This document shows positions 46,006-56,518 of a stretch of DNA of 64,000 nt, piece after piece. Every line of letters starts with the position of its first letter. Position 1 is the stretch's first letter. Made by a program: the position numbers and the translations under genes. The DNA comes from Aurantiacibacter gangjinensis (GTDB lineage: Bacteria; Pseudomonadota; Alphaproteobacteria; Sphingomonadales; Sphingomonadaceae), in NCBI RefSeq assembly GCF_001886695.1, contig NZ_CP018097.1:248001-312000 (forward strand). Reading direction: 5' to 3'. The notes under the pieces are model-generated. The model had not been told where the DNA came from. It searched no databases and was given only the letters and a program-made list of their open reading frames with translations.

Positions 46006-48144
46006 CTAGAAGTTGCCTGTCAGCGTCAGCGTAATGCTCTGGCCGCGATCGCGCAGACGTTCTTCGGTAAAGAGCACGGGCGATGAACCGCGCGGCCCGT
46101 CGAACACCGTGCGGCGCAGCGTCTCGCCGCCGTTGAAGATATTGCCGATGCGCACATTGGCGGTCGCGCCTAGCACATCCTTGTGCTCGACGAAGACCGC
46201 GCCGAAGGTGCGCGGGCCGAATTCGATGCTTTCCTCATCCACCCGGAAGGATGGCGCGGGTTCTTCTTCGCGGAAGGCGAAGCCCCAGGCGAGGTCTGTG
46301 CGCGGAATGTCGTGCCGAAAGTCCAGCCCAAGCTCGAATGGACGGTTGCGGTCGAAGCGGCGCTCCTCGCCCGTCACGGGGTCGACAAGGCTCGATTCCT
46401 CCAGTTCCAGCTCGACATCCAGCTGCGCGCCGGTGAAGCCGAGCGGCCCGAGTTGCAACGTGCCGACAAATTCCAGCCCGCGCCGCTGCGCGCTCTCGAG
46501 ATTGCCGCGCGCCGAGCCGCCGCCTTCCGTTGGCACGATGACCAGCAAGTCCTCGATCTCCTCGTCCACCAGCGTCAGAGTGGCAGAGCCCCATTCGCCG
46601 AAATTCTTGGCGATCTCCAACGTGATGTCCCAGCTTTGCTGCGGACGCAGATTGGCGTTGCCTGCGTTTTCCTGCTCTTCCGACAAGTCCACGCTGGCGA
46701 GGAAATCGCCGAAATCGAGCTGGCCCACGCGGCGGGCGACTTCCAGATTGATGTCCAGCCCGTCGGCAGGGGCCCACGCCACGTTGAGCGAGCCCTTAGG
46801 CCGCTGGAAGCTGCGCGCGCGGGAGTTGTCGCCGGTTTGCGAAAGCTGCGAATACTCGCCGCCGCCCGTCAGCTGTACGGATAAAGTATCGGTAACGGGG
46901 AAACCGACGCTCAGCAGCGCCTCGTAGCGATCCTCTCGCACGCCTCCGACGCCGCCGTCGAAATCCACTTCGACATATTCGTTAGCCAGCGGATCGAAAG
47001 CGAACAGGCGGCCCACCTGGTCCAAGCGGTTGAAAGCGGCTTCGGCAGAAAGCTGCCAGTCCGCGCCCCATAGCCCCCAGCTATATTCGCCGCGCCCGAT
47101 GCGCTCGCCTTCATCGGCGACGCGGATGAATTGCGAACCGCTGGTCGGTAGGCCGGCCGTATCGAGCAACGAATTGGAAGTGCGATCACGATGGTCGTAG
47201 CTCTCCAGCGCAATCAGCTTCAGCTCGCCGCCCCCGAGCGGGAAAGTCACGTCGCCGCTGATCTCGTAAAACCATTCGTCGCTATCGGTGAAAAAGCGTT
47301 CGTCGAATGGCGCGAGCGGATTGCCAGCGACGCGCACTTCGCGCTCCTCACTGTCGAAAATCTCGATCCCGCCCGACAGGTTGAGGTTCGCCGCCACTTG
47401 CGGCGCAACCTCGAAAGCCAGAAACGCGTTGATGTTGGGCCGGTTGAACAGGTTCGAAGCGGTGTTGAACCGCTCGTCGACGCCGCCAAGCGCGTCCGAG
47501 AGGATCGACGGCCCCTGCCGCCCGCGGGCAAAATCGCGGTTTTCCAGTGCTACCGTGTAGTCCACGCCAGCCAGCTGGCCGGAGAGCGAAATCTCGCCCT
47601 CGAACCACTGTGCGGGCGCGGTGCCGAAATTCCATTCCGGCCGCCAGCGGAACTGGCCCGATGCCCCGCCCTGCCGCACGATGAGATTGGCGACGCGGCC
47701 CGACAGGCCGGGAATGTCCAGCGTCGCGCCATCGACCACTTCGATCCGCACGACATTGTCGACCGGGATGCGCGACAGCTGGTCGGCAGTGGAGTTGGAT
47801 TTGCTGGAAATGCGCTCGCCATTGATCAGCAGGTTTTCCTGCGCCTGTCCGAATCCGCGCCCTCCCCCGCCGCCGCCACCGCCGCCGCCCTGGTCGACAT
47901 CGAAGCCGGGGATCTGATCGATCAGGTCGAGCGCGTTGCGCGGCGCGAAGCGTTCGAAATCGGCAACGGTATAGATTTCGCGCGCAGCTGCAGACGCTGC
48001 GGCTTGTGGGTCTTGCGGCGATACTTCGGTGGCATCGGGCGCGTCGGGCAGCGGCTCGCCATCCTGCGCCCATGCCGGCGCGGCAGGCGCGAGCATGGCG
48101 GCGATCAACGCCGCGCGGGCACTGGCAGGATGTTGAAAAAGCAC
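46006..48144 (-). CDS. TonB-dependent receptor with poly-glycine plug loop
   Basis: The receptor has about 712 residues from the GTG at 48144, which gives the signal peptide (LFQHPASARAALIAAML, cut after AWAQ); a TTG at 48189 is possible. The plug domain reads YTVADFERFAPRNALDLIDQ, contains ten consecutive glycines, then LLINGERISSK and GLSGRVANLIV. The barrel ends in TLTGNF. It is paralogous to the receptor at 49801 and probably imports a ligand released or processed by the amidase encoded between them. Confidence 0.88.
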   Translation of the reverse strand: MLFQHPASARAALIAAMLAPAAPAWAQDGEPLPDAPDATEVSPQDPQAAASAAAREIYTVADFERFAPRNALDLIDQIPGFDVDQGGGGGGGGGGRGFGQAQENLLINGERISSKSNSTADQLSRIPVDNVVRIEVVDGATLDIPGLSGRVANLIVRQGGASGQFRWRPEWNFGTAPAQWFEGEISLSGQLAGVDYTVALENRDFARGRQGPSILSDALGGVDERFNTASNLFNRPNINAFLAFEVAPQVAANLNLSGGIEIFDSEEREVRVAGNPLAPFDERFFTDSDEWFYEISGDVTFPLGGGELKLIALESYDHRDRTSNSLLDTAGLPTSGSQFIRVADEGERIGRGEYSWGLWGADWQLSAEAAFNRLDQVGRLFAFDPLANEYVEVDFDGGVGGVREDRYEALLSVGFPVTDTLSVQLTGGGEYSQLSQTGDNSRARSFQRPKGSLNVAWAPADGLDINLEVARRVGQLDFGDFLASVDLSEEQENAGNANLRPQQSWDITLEIAKNFGEWGSATLTLVDEEIEDLLVIVPTEGGGSARGNLESAQRRGLEFVGTLQLGPLGFTGAQLDVELELEESSLVDPVTGEERRFDRNRPFELGLDFRHDIPRTDLAWGFAFREEEPAPSFRVDEESIEFGPRTFGAVFVEHKDVLGATANVRIGNIFNGGETLRRTVFDGPRGSSPVLFTEERLRDRGQSITLTLTGNF

Positions 48145-48213
48145 GCGGACAATACGCTCCGAACCGAATGTGTCCGGCGCGCTACGCAATTATCTTACAT
48201 GCAGCAAGCGGGA

Positions 48214-49758
48214 CTATTGCCCAGCGTCGGTCGCTCCCCACGGCTCCCAGCGGCGGAGCGTCGGCTCGGGCACGTCCAGCGTGCGGGCGCGCTCATAGGC
48301 GGCGCCGGCCTGTAGGATGATAGGATCGTCCCACGCACGGCCAATAAAAGACAAGCCGACCGGCAGCCCTTCCACGTGCCCCATCGGCACGGTGAGATGC
48401 GGATAGCCCGCCACGGCGGCAAGGCTGCCAATGCCGACACCGCCGGTCCAGTGGTCACCCAGCACCAGGTCGATATTCCATGCAGGCCCGCGTGTCGGCG
48501 CAATGAGGAATGCGACTTCGTTCTCGGCCAGCAGGCGGTCGATCCCTTCATCGCGCGCGAGCCGCTGCGAGGTGGCGAGCGCCTCCTCGTATGCGGCGGT
48601 ATCGGCGGCCTCCAGCGCCATCTCGAAGATGTCCTGATCGAACCAGCGCATTTCGGAGAGCGCATGCACCGCGTTGAAATCGATTAGGTCCTGCAGGCTG
48701 CGGACCGGAATGTCGGCGGGTGAGCTTTCGAGATAGGCATTTATCCCTTCGCGGAATTCATACAGCAGCACGGTGTATTCCGCGCCTCCCATGGCAGGGT
48801 CGGGCGTGAAGTCGATATCGACCAGCTCGGCCCCGGCACGGCGCAAGTCCGAGAGCGCCTGCTCATACACCTGACCCAGCGGCTCGAACCCGCCATAGCG
48901 ATTGCGCAACACGCCGATGCGCACGCCTTCGAGCGATGCCTCGTCCAGCCCGACGGTGAAATCGTAGAAGACATCGGGCGGGCCGATCTCGCCATAGGTC
49001 GGCCCGGCGATGGCGGAGAGAAGCAGCGCGGCATCCTCCACGCTGCGCGCCATCGGGCCTGCGGTGTCCTGGCTGTGGCTGATCGGCACTATGTGCTGCT
49101 GGCTGACAAGTCCGACCGTGGGTTTAAAGCCGACCACGCCGTTCACGCTGGCAGGGCAGGTGATGGAGCCGTCCGTCTCGGTGCCGATGGTGGCCCAGCT
49201 CAACCCTGCGGCGACCGCCGCCCCGCTGCCGGAGGAGGAACCGCAGGCATTGCGATCCACGGCATGCGGGTTGCGCGTGATGCCGCCCACCGCGCTCCAG
49301 CCGCTGGTAGAATTGGTGCTGCGGAAATTCGCCCATTCGGACAGGTTCGTCTTGCCCAGCACCACACCGCCATTGGCGCGCAGCCGCTCAATCAGTGGCG
49401 CATCGCGGCCTGTATCGTTGACCTCCAACGCAAGGCTGCCTGCTGTCGTGGGCAATTCGCGCGTTTCGATATTGTCCTTCACCAGCACGGTGCGGCCAGC
49501 AAGCAACAGCCCGGCATCCAGCGCCTCACGGGCATCGCGGCCGGCATTCGGATTGACCGAAATGACTGCGTTCAGCTGCGTGCCCGCATCGTCCGGATCG
49601 GAAAGCCGCTCAACCTGCTGATTGGCAGTATAGGCTGCATCGACGCGGTAATCCGCGACGACGATTTGGTCGCGGTTGTCATCGCCATCTTGGGCGGTCG
49701 CGGGAGCGGAAAGAGCAAGCGAACTCGCGGCGAGCAGAAGCGTCAGGGCAGTTTTCAT
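48214..49758 (-). CDS. Secreted amidase-signature hydrolase
   Basis: This 514-residue protein has a signal peptide (MKTALTLLLAASSLALS, ATAQ). The amidase-signature triad is present: Lys in VLVKDNIET, the GSSSGSGAAVAAG segment and the serine in GTETDGSITCPA. The ATG at 49758 follows an AAGGGG site. The family hydrolyses amides, N-acyl compounds or peptide amides; this copy should act in the periplasm. It lies between two paralogous receptors on the same strand, with gaps of 42 and about 70 bases. Confidence 0.92.
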   Translation of the reverse strand: MKTALTLLLAASSLALSAPATAQDGDDNRDQIVVADYRVDAAYTANQQVERLSDPDDAGTQLNAVISVNPNAGRDAREALDAGLLLAGRTVLVKDNIETRELPTTAGSLALEVNDTGRDAPLIERLRANGGVVLGKTNLSEWANFRSTNSTSGWSAVGGITRNPHAVDRNACGSSSGSGAAVAAGLSWATIGTETDGSITCPASVNGVVGFKPTVGLVSQQHIVPISHSQDTAGPMARSVEDAALLLSAIAGPTYGEIGPPDVFYDFTVGLDEASLEGVRIGVLRNRYGGFEPLGQVYEQALSDLRRAGAELVDIDFTPDPAMGGAEYTVLLYEFREGINAYLESSPADIPVRSLQDLIDFNAVHALSEMRWFDQDIFEMALEAADTAAYEEALATSQRLARDEGIDRLLAENEVAFLIAPTRGPAWNIDLVLGDHWTGGVGIGSLAAVAGYPHLTVPMGHVEGLPVGLSFIGRAWDDPIILQAGAAYERARTLDVPEPTLRRWEPWGATDAGQ

Positions 49759-49800
49759 GCCGCCCCTTCTGCGCGCCGCATCCGGGCATGGCAAGCCTGC

Positions 49801-51933
49801 CTAAAAGTCTCCGCTCAAACGGAAATTGAAGATCGGCTGCACCGATAGATCCTGCGTTTCGCGAAACGCCAGCGGCGTGCGGTCGCGATAGCCTTCATAG
49901 ACGAAGCGATCCTGCACAGCGCGCCCGTCGGTCAGGTTGAAGACCGTCAGATTTGCCGTCATCCCGAACACGTCCTTGTGCTCGATGAAAGCGAAGGTGT
50001 AGGTCGGCCCTTCGTAATTGAAGCCGAACTCGCCCAGGCGGTAATAGGGCTGCGTCCGGTTATATTCGAAGCCTGCGCCCCACGCCCAGTCGCTGCCGGG
50101 AATGTCGTGGCGCAGCGAGGCGTCGATCTCGATATCCTGATTGCCGCTCCATTTGCGGCTTTCACCGGTCAGCGGATCGGTGAGGTCGGTGAAATCGACA
50201 TCCAGCGTCAGGTCGAGCTGCGCGCCGGTAAAGCCGATGGGTGCCAGCTGGAACGTGCTGTTGGAGCGGACGCCCCACACGCTGGCATTGTCGATATTGC
50301 CGCGCGTTTCCAGACCGCCCTCGACCGGGATGAATTCGATGAAATCCTCGATCAGCCTTGCATAGACCTGCAATTCGGTGCTGCCCCAATCGCCCAGCGA
50401 CTTGGTTGCCTCGATCTCGGCTTCCCAGCTTTGCGGCGGCACCAGCTCGTTATTGCCCGCGCTCGACTGGTCCTGGTTGAGCGAGACATTGGCGAGGAAA
50501 TCGCCGAAGGACAGTTGGCCCACGCGCCGCGCCACTTCGAGCGATACGTCGAGCCCCTGCTCCACCTGCCATGCGACATTGACAGAGCCCTTGGGCCGCC
50601 AGAAGCTGCGCGTCAGCCCGTCCGGCCCGGTCTGCGACAGCGTGGAATACTCGCCGCCCGCGCCGACCTGCATGGTAAGGTTGTCCGACAAACGCCGCGA
50701 ATGGGTGAGGACGGTTTCATAGCGATCCTCCGTCACCCCGCCCGATCCGCCGGGGAAGGGGATCTGTACGAACTCACCGGATGAATCGAGGTCGAATAGC
50801 TGGGCCTCGCGGTTCAGGCGGTTAAAAGCCGCCTCGCCCGCCAGCTGCCAGTCGCCGCCCAGCATCGCCCAATTATATTCGCCCCGCCCGATGCGCTCCC
50901 CGCTTTCGGTCTGGCTGTCGAAGCGGCTGCCCGTATCGGGGCGGCCATCCGCGTAGGAGAGGATCGAATCCGAAGGGCCGGTATTGCGGTTGAACCGCTC
51001 CAGCCCGATCAGCTTCAGACGCCCGCCTGCAAGATCGAACTCGACATCGCCGCCCAGCTCGTAGCCATAGCCGCGGCGACGGCTTTCGAACATGCGGAAC
51101 CGGTCAACGCCATCGGTCAGCACGCGCTGCTGGTCGTCGCGATTGTTCTGGTAGACGCGGTTGTAGCTGGCACGCGCATTCATCACCGCGCCGCCATCGG
51201 TCGTATATTGCACATTGCCGGAGATGCGCGGGAAATCGCCGACGAACTGCATGCGGATATCGCGCGTCTCGACGATGTTGCCGTCCGGATCGAAGATGAA
51301 GGATTCGCCCCCGCCCGCAGCGCCGCGGCCCACGCCATTGGCAAGGGCGAGCGTCCATTCCAGATTGTCGTCCGCCCCGCTGATCGAGGCTTCGCCGCCG
51401 ATGAAGCTGGGCTCCGCATAGCGGGGGCGGAAACTTGCCCGATAGGTGAAGCGTCCGCTGATGGCGCTGGGCCGGGTGATGACATTGGCGACCTGGCCGG
51501 ACAGGCCGGGAATGCCCAATGTGGCGCCCTCGACGATCTCGATCCGCTCCACGCGGTCGGTGCTGATGCGTTGCAACTGGGTGAAGACGCCATCGGACTT
51601 GGAGGCGATGCGTCTGCCGTCGATTACGACATTGGCGCTCGCCTGGCCAAGGCCACGCTCGCCATCCTCGCCGCGCAGGGTGAAGCCGGGCACTTCCTCT
51701 AGCATATCTAGCGCATTGCGCGGGGCGAAGCGTTCGAAATCAGCGGGCGTGAAAATGCGGGTGCCGCTGCGTGTCTCGGCGGCATCGGGCGCGGGTGCCA
51801 GACCGTCTGCGTCCTGCGGGTCGGCGGGTTCGGCTGCAACAGGCAGGTCTTCCGCCTCCTGCGCGGCGGCAGGTGACGCCATAGCGATCAAAAGCGCCAA
51901 ACCACTGACGACGTGCAATAAATTCGTTCTCAA
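49801..51933 (-). CDS. TonB-dependent receptor, paralogue of the one at 46006
   Basis: The receptor has about 710 residues. The start is likely a TTG at 51933 preceded by GGGG, giving a signal peptide LRTNLLHVVSGLALLIAMA (cut after AAAQ); longer frames begin at 52044. The plug contains FTPADFERFAPRNALDMLEE, NVVIDGRRIASK and GLSGQVANVIT, closely matching the other copy. The barrel ends in FRLSGDF. It is the first gene of the receptor-amidase-receptor set. Confidence 0.88.
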   Translation of the reverse strand: MRTNLLHVVSGLALLIAMASPAAAQEAEDLPVAAEPADPQDADGLAPAPDAAETRSGTRIFTPADFERFAPRNALDMLEEVPGFTLRGEDGERGLGQASANVVIDGRRIASKSDGVFTQLQRISTDRVERIEIVEGATLGIPGLSGQVANVITRPSAISGRFTYRASFRPRYAEPSFIGGEASISGADDNLEWTLALANGVGRGAAGGGESFIFDPDGNIVETRDIRMQFVGDFPRISGNVQYTTDGGAVMNARASYNRVYQNNRDDQQRVLTDGVDRFRMFESRRRGYGYELGGDVEFDLAGGRLKLIGLERFNRNTGPSDSILSYADGRPDTGSRFDSQTESGERIGRGEYNWAMLGGDWQLAGEAAFNRLNREAQLFDLDSSGEFVQIPFPGGSGGVTEDRYETVLTHSRRLSDNLTMQVGAGGEYSTLSQTGPDGLTRSFWRPKGSVNVAWQVEQGLDVSLEVARRVGQLSFGDFLANVSLNQDQSSAGNNELVPPQSWEAEIEATKSLGDWGSTELQVYARLIEDFIEFIPVEGGLETRGNIDNASVWGVRSNSTFQLAPIGFTGAQLDLTLDVDFTDLTDPLTGESRKWSGNQDIEIDASLRHDIPGSDWAWGAGFEYNRTQPYYRLGEFGFNYEGPTYTFAFIEHKDVFGMTANLTVFNLTDGRAVQDRFVYEGYRDRTPLAFRETQDLSVQPIFNFRLSGDF

Positions 51934-52176
51934 GATATCCCCATCCCTCAACCACAGTTGTAATCGTGGGCACGTAAGGCTGGCAAACCGAAAATATGCG
52001 CGCGTCCATCGACCAATGTCGTTCGCGGTTCGATGAGTGGTCAATCCCGGTAAGTGCCCAAGCAGGCGCGAAACGGCGAATGGGACGCGATAGATAACTC
52101 TTCCTTAACCCTGTTTGGTTAGCTCCCGGCGAATACGGGTTTATCCCCATGGCTTCGGCCATTTTCAGGGCAGGGA

Positions 52177-53913
52177 GTGCACACAGTGCAGGAAGTGAAC
52201 GAAAAACAGTCCGGTCGGGCAAGCAAGTTGCAGTCATGGCTTCGTCCGACGACCATTGTCGGGCAGATCAGCAACGTTTTCGGGCTGTTTACGGTCCTGG
52301 TGCTGGTGCTGGCGACGCTTGCAATCGCCAATACCTATCGTATCGACCAGCGCGTGCACATCCTGTCAGACCTCACCGAGGTCGCGTTTCTCACAACCGA
52401 TATGTCCCGTGCGCTGACCAGTGCGCGCGATACCCTGGTCGATCAGCCTGAAGCGTCTGTGCAGGGCGTGGTTGCAGATGTGGCGCTGGCTACTGCCGAT
52501 GTCGAAGAACTGGTTTTCTCCTCGTCGCACGTCGATGAAGGTCTTCATACCCGCGCACAGACGGTGGCCGCAGAACTTGCCGTGGTCGAGCAGGCGACAG
52601 CGCAGCTGGCCGCAACGACAGAAGCGCAGCGCGTGCAGGGCGAGGTATTGCAACCCAGCATCGCCGCCATCGAAGCCGCGTTGGCCGATATCGATACCAT
52701 GAATTCCTACGCCGCAACGCGTGTGAACACGGATGTCACGTCGATCGAGGACGCCATCCAGTCGATGATGGTCTTGCTTTCCATCGCCGCAATCATTGCA
52801 ATAGGCCTGACGATCTTCGGCAAGCGCTTCGTTGCTCGCAGGTTCGCACTTCCGATCGCAATGATCAGCGACGCGAGCGAGCAGATCGCCACCGGAAGCG
52901 TGGACGTTAAAATCCCCGGACAGAAGCGGGAGGATGAAATCGGAACGCTTGCGAAGTCTCTCGATGTGCTGCGCGCCGTCCAGCAGGAAGTGGCGCTTCG
53001 CGCCGAGGCCGAGCTGGAAGAGCAGCGCAAGGTTCAGGAAGATCGCGAGAGGGAACGCGCCGAGCGCGCGGCCTTCGTGCAGTCCTTGGCCGACAAATTC
53101 GAAATCACCATCGGCGATGTTGCCAACCAGGTCGCTTCGGCGTCCGCCCAATTACATGATGCGGCAGACGAGCTGGCCAAGAATGTCGAGACGTCTTCCT
53201 CGCGTGTCATGAACGCCGGCACGAATCTGGAGGAGGCATCCTCGGGCATGACCGGCGCTGCCGCCGCGACGGACGAGTTCGTGCTGTCCATCAGCGAAGT
53301 CAGCCGCCAGGCCGCCACCAGCTCCGAACGCGCGCAGAAGGCGGCAGCCGCTGCCAGCGATGCGGACGAGACCATCGGTGCGATGACCGACTCTGCCACC
53401 AAGATCAGCCAGATCGTGGAAGTGATCGCCGGCATCGCCCAGCGCACCAACCTGCTGGCCCTCAACGCTTCCATCGAAGCCGCGCGTGGCTCCGACGCAG
53501 GCCGTGGTTTCGCCGTCGTTGCTGCCGAGGTGAAGGAACTGGCCGCACAGACCAGCCGCGCCACGGCGGAAGCCGAGGAGCTGATACACCTGGTGCAGGA
53601 TTCCACCGGCAAGAGCGCGTCCGCGCTTTCCACCATTGCCGATGAAGTGATCGAATTGCAGTCCGCCTCCACCATGATCGCGTCTGCTGTCGACCAGCAG
53701 GCGGTCGCGGGCCAGGATCTGGCGAAGAGCATCGACATGGCCGCGCGCAACACGGAACTCGTCAGCAGCGGTTTCCGTGAAGTGAGCGAGCTGGCCGCAT
53801 CCACCGGCAGCACGGCCAGCCAGCTGCGTGACAGCTCCGGCCATCTCATCAAGCAGTCCGACAGGCTGCGCGACCAGGTGGCGGAATTCCTGCAGCACGT
53901 TCGCGCTGCCTGA
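52177..53913 (+). CDS. Methyl-accepting chemotaxis protein
   Basis: This 578-residue sensor has two transmembrane segments (about 27-49 and 187-211), a periplasmic helical ligand region of about 135 residues, a HAMP domain and the cytoplasmic signalling hairpin. The tip reads [22 protein letters not shown]. Start choice lies between GTG 52177 and GTG 52186, both near AGGGAG. No other chemotaxis gene is nearby, so it is an orphan transducer. The ligand is unknown. Confidence 0.94.
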   Translation: MHTVQEVNEKQSGRASKLQSWLRPTTIVGQISNVFGLFTVLVLVLATLAIANTYRIDQRVHILSDLTEVAFLTTDMSRALTSARDTLVDQPEASVQGVVADVALATADVEELVFSSSHVDEGLHTRAQTVAAELAVVEQATAQLAATTEAQRVQGEVLQPSIAAIEAALADIDTMNSYAATRVNTDVTSIEDAIQSMMVLLSIAAIIAIGLTIFGKRFVARRFALPIAMISDASEQIATGSVDVKIPGQKREDEIGTLAKSLDVLRAVQQEVALRAEAELEEQRKVQEDRERERAERAAFVQSLADKFEITIGDVANQVASASAQLHDAADELAKNVETSSSRVMNAGTNLEEASSGMTGAAAATDEFVLSISEVSRQAATSSERAQKAAAAASDADETIGAMTDSATKISQIVEVIAGIAQRTNLLALNASIEAARGSDAGRGFAVVAAEVKELAAQTSRATAEAEELIHLVQDSTGKSASALSTIADEVIELQSASTMIASAVDQQAVAGQDLAKSIDMAARNTELVSSGFREVSELAASTGSTASQLRDSSGHLIKQSDRLRDQVAEFLQHVRAA

Positions 53914-53938
53914 CGGGCCAACCGATTTACGCACGAAA

Positions 53939-53964
53939 GGGCGCGGAGCTTCCCCTCCGCGCCC
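53939..53964 (+). terminator. Probable terminator after the chemotaxis receptor
   Basis: Ten-base arms GGGCGCGGAG and CTCCGCGCCC enclose a 6-base loop, followed by a weak T-containing tail (CCTGCGTTTC). It lies 26 bases after the stop codon. Confidence 0.6.
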
Positions 53965-54073
53965 CCTGCGTTTCTCGCCCGTGCGATTGCCCACAAGCGA
54001 GCGTTAACGCCCTTGCACTATCGGCCCTTGCAACCGACATAGGCGGCCATACCAGACCCAAGAGGAACAATTG

Positions 54074-54772
54074 ATGCTCGACATCTTCGGCGACAAGAAA
54101 GACCAGTTTATCACCGACCCCATCACCGGCGCATTGGTGCCGACCGTGGTGGAAAGCACCAGCCGCGGCGAGCGCGCCTTCGATATTTTCAGCCGCCTCC
54201 TGCGTGAGCGCATCGTGTTCGTGTCCGGCCAGGTGGAAGACCACATGGCCAGCCTGATCGTTGCCCAGTTGCTGTTCCTCGAAAGCGAGAACAGCAATGA
54301 TATCTCCATGTATATCAACTCGCCCGGCGGCGTAGTGACGGCGGGCATGGCGATCCACGACACCATGCAATACATCAAGCCCAAGGTGCGCACCGTGGTG
54401 ATCGGCCAGGCCGCATCCATGGGCAGCTTCCTTCTCGCCGCCGGTGAGCCGGGCATGCGCGTGGCCCTGCCCAATGCCCGCATCATGGTGCACCAGCCCT
54501 CTGGCGGCGCGCGCGGCATGGCATCGGACATCGAAATTCAGGCGAAGGAAATCCTGCGCATCCGCAAGCGGATGAACGATCTTTACGCCGAATATACCGG
54601 CCAGGACCTGGCCGACATCGAAAAGGCGATGGACCGCGACACCTTCCTCGAAGCCGAGGAAGCGAAGAAGTTCGGCATCGTGGACGCCGTGTTCGCCCAT
54701 CGTCCCAAGGGCGATGGCCCCGATATCGGCGGCGGCGATGAAAGCGGCTCGGGCGGCGCACCGCCCAAGTAA
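54074..54772 (+). CDS. clpP: ATP-dependent Clp protease proteolytic subunit
   Basis: This 232-residue serine protease has Ser115 in GQAASMGSF, His140 in [11 protein letters not shown] and an Asp in MDRDTF. The ATG at 54074 follows GAGGAAC; an immediately preceding TTG is less likely. The C-terminus is extended and glycine/serine-rich (about 25 residues after AVFAHRPKG). ClpP forms the 14-subunit barrel fed by ClpX and ClpA. clpX follows 198 bases downstream after a terminator. Confidence 0.98.
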   Translation: MLDIFGDKKDQFITDPITGALVPTVVESTSRGERAFDIFSRLLRERIVFVSGQVEDHMASLIVAQLLFLESENSNDISMYINSPGGVVTAGMAIHDTMQYIKPKVRTVVIGQAASMGSFLLAAGEPGMRVALPNARIMVHQPSGGARGMASDIEIQAKEILRIRKRMNDLYAEYTGQDLADIEKAMDRDTFLEAEEAKKFGIVDAVFAHRPKGDGPDIGGGDESGSGGAPPK

Positions 54773-54783
54773 GCTGACATCGG

Positions 54784-54811
54784 AAAGCGGGCGCTCCTCG
54801 CGCCCGCTTTT
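54784..54811 (+). terminator. Intrinsic terminator after clpP
   Basis: Eleven-base arms AAAGCGGGCGC and GCGCCCGCTTT with loop TCCTC, followed by TTCCTG. It implies that clpX has its own promoter in the 160 bases that follow, although read-through is possible. Confidence 0.82.
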
Positions 54812-54970
54812 CCTGTAGCATTTTGGCAACCCTGTCCCTTCAGGCTGGTGCAAGCAGGGGATGGTAGGGTTAAGCTGTTTGAATTTCAGCAGGTTCCCCC
54901 TAGATTGGGGGGCCGAATCCAGCGCCTGTCACAATGGGATCGTAGGCCGGCGCGCCAAGGACTTGTATTT

Positions 54971-56245
54971 ATGACCAAACTCAGCGGAACCGACAGCAAA
55001 AGCACTCTCTACTGCAGCTTCTGCGGGAAGAGCCAGCACGAGGTGCGCAAGCTGATTGCAGGCCCCACCGTCTTCATCTGCGATGAATGCGTGGAACTGT
55101 GCAACGATATCATCCGCGAAGAAGCGAAAAGCGGTATGGGCGGACGCAAGGATGGCGGCGTGCCCGCTCCCATCGAAATCTGCGAGACGCTGAATGACTA
55201 TGTGATCGGCCAGCAGCGCGCCAAGCGCGTGCTCTCCGTGGCCGTGCACAATCATTACAAGCGCTTGCGGCACGCCGGGAAATCCGGCGATGTGGAACTG
55301 GCAAAGTCCAATATCCTGCTGGTCGGCCCCACCGGCTGCGGTAAAACGCTGCTCGCGCAAACGCTGGCGCGCACTTTCGATGTGCCCTTCACCATGGCAG
55401 ACGCCACCACGCTGACCGAAGCCGGCTATGTGGGCGAGGATGTGGAGAACATCATCCTCAAGCTGCTGCAAAGCTCCGACTACAATGTCGAGAAAGCGCA
55501 GCACGGCATCGTTTATATCGACGAGATCGACAAGATCACCCGCAAGGCGGAAAACCCCTCCATCACCCGCGACGTGTCGGGCGAAGGCGTGCAGCAGGCG
55601 CTGCTCAAGCTGATGGAAGGCACCACGGCCAGCGTTCCGCCGCAGGGCGGTCGCAAGCATCCGCAGCAGGAATTCCTGCAGGTGGACACCACCAACATCC
55701 TGTTCATCTGCGGCGGCGCCTTTGCCGGCCTCGAAAAGATCATCGGCGACAGGCTACAGAAGCGCAGCATCGGCTTCGGCGCGAATGTGGACGATCCCAG
55801 CAAGGCGCGCATCGGCGAGATGCTGGAAAAGTGCGAGCCGGAAGACCTGCTGAAATTCGGCCTGATCCCCGAATTCGTCGGCCGTCTGCCTGTCATCGCC
55901 ACACTGCACGATCTGGATGCGGACGCGCTTGTCACCATTCTGAAAGAGCCGAAGAACGCGCTGGTGAAGCAATACGCCAAGCTGTTCGAGCTGGAAGATG
56001 TGGAGCTGACCTTCACCGACGATGCGCTGGTCGCCATCGCCAAGAAGGCCATCGCCCGCAAGACTGGCGCGCGCGGCCTGCGCTCCATCGTGGAAGGCCT
56101 GCTGCTCGACACTATGTTCGACCTGCCCAGCATGGAGGACGTGTCCGAAGTGGTGGTCGATGGAGATGTGGTCGAAGGCCGCAAGGAGCCTGTCCGCGTG
56201 CTCGCCAACGACAATGGCAAGGGCAAGAAGGAAGAGGCGGCCTGA
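54971..56245 (+). CDS. clpX: ClpXP protease ATP-binding subunit ClpX
   Basis: This 424-residue AAA+ unfoldase has an N-terminal C4 zinc-binding domain (CSFCGKS and CDECVELC), Walker A GPTGCGKT, Walker B VYIDEID and the IGF loop (RSIGFGAN) that docks on ClpP. It recognises ssrA-tagged and other substrates. The ATG at 54971 gives the standard start [15 protein letters not shown] with AAGGA upstream; open frame sequence before it is leader. Confidence 0.98.
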   Translation: MTKLSGTDSKSTLYCSFCGKSQHEVRKLIAGPTVFICDECVELCNDIIREEAKSGMGGRKDGGVPAPIEICETLNDYVIGQQRAKRVLSVAVHNHYKRLRHAGKSGDVELAKSNILLVGPTGCGKTLLAQTLARTFDVPFTMADATTLTEAGYVGEDVENIILKLLQSSDYNVEKAQHGIVYIDEIDKITRKAENPSITRDVSGEGVQQALLKLMEGTTASVPPQGGRKHPQQEFLQVDTTNILFICGGAFAGLEKIIGDRLQKRSIGFGANVDDPSKARIGEMLEKCEPEDLLKFGLIPEFVGRLPVIATLHDLDADALVTILKEPKNALVKQYAKLFELEDVELTFTDDALVAIAKKAIARKTGARGLRSIVEGLLLDTMFDLPSMEDVSEVVVDGDVVEGRKEPVRVLANDNGKGKKEEAA

Positions 56246-56260
56246 TAGCCGCCCTGCCCC

Positions 56261-56512
56261 ATGGTCGCTAGCGGCGCGCTTCGCCTGCGCCGCTTCGGCC
56301 TCGGCATGTCGCTCGGTTGTGGCGGCAGCATCCTTGCCGCGCTGCTTATCGGCCCCGGCGCGGCGCTCGCCGTAGCAATCCTCGCGTTCCTCGCCAGCAC
56401 TTTCGCCGCTGACGATGGCGTGGGCACCTTTTTTCCGCTGGCCCTACTGCTGGTGATCGGGATGACGTTGGTGTTAGCGATGCTTGTCGCGACGATCCTC
56501 TTGATGGGCTGA
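56261..56512 (+). CDS. Small hydrophobic membrane protein after clpX
   Basis: This 83-residue protein has two strongly hydrophobic segments (about 14-45 and 57-82) with a basic N-terminus (RLRRFG). It starts 15 bases after clpX on the same strand, so co-transcription is likely. No family is recognised. The composition is consistent with a true membrane protein rather than a chance frame. Confidence 0.55.
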   Translation: MVASGALRLRRFGLGMSLGCGGSILAALLIGPGAALAVAILAFLASTFAADDGVGTFFPLALLLVIGMTLVLAMLVATILLMG

Positions 56513-56518
56513 GTCGCC

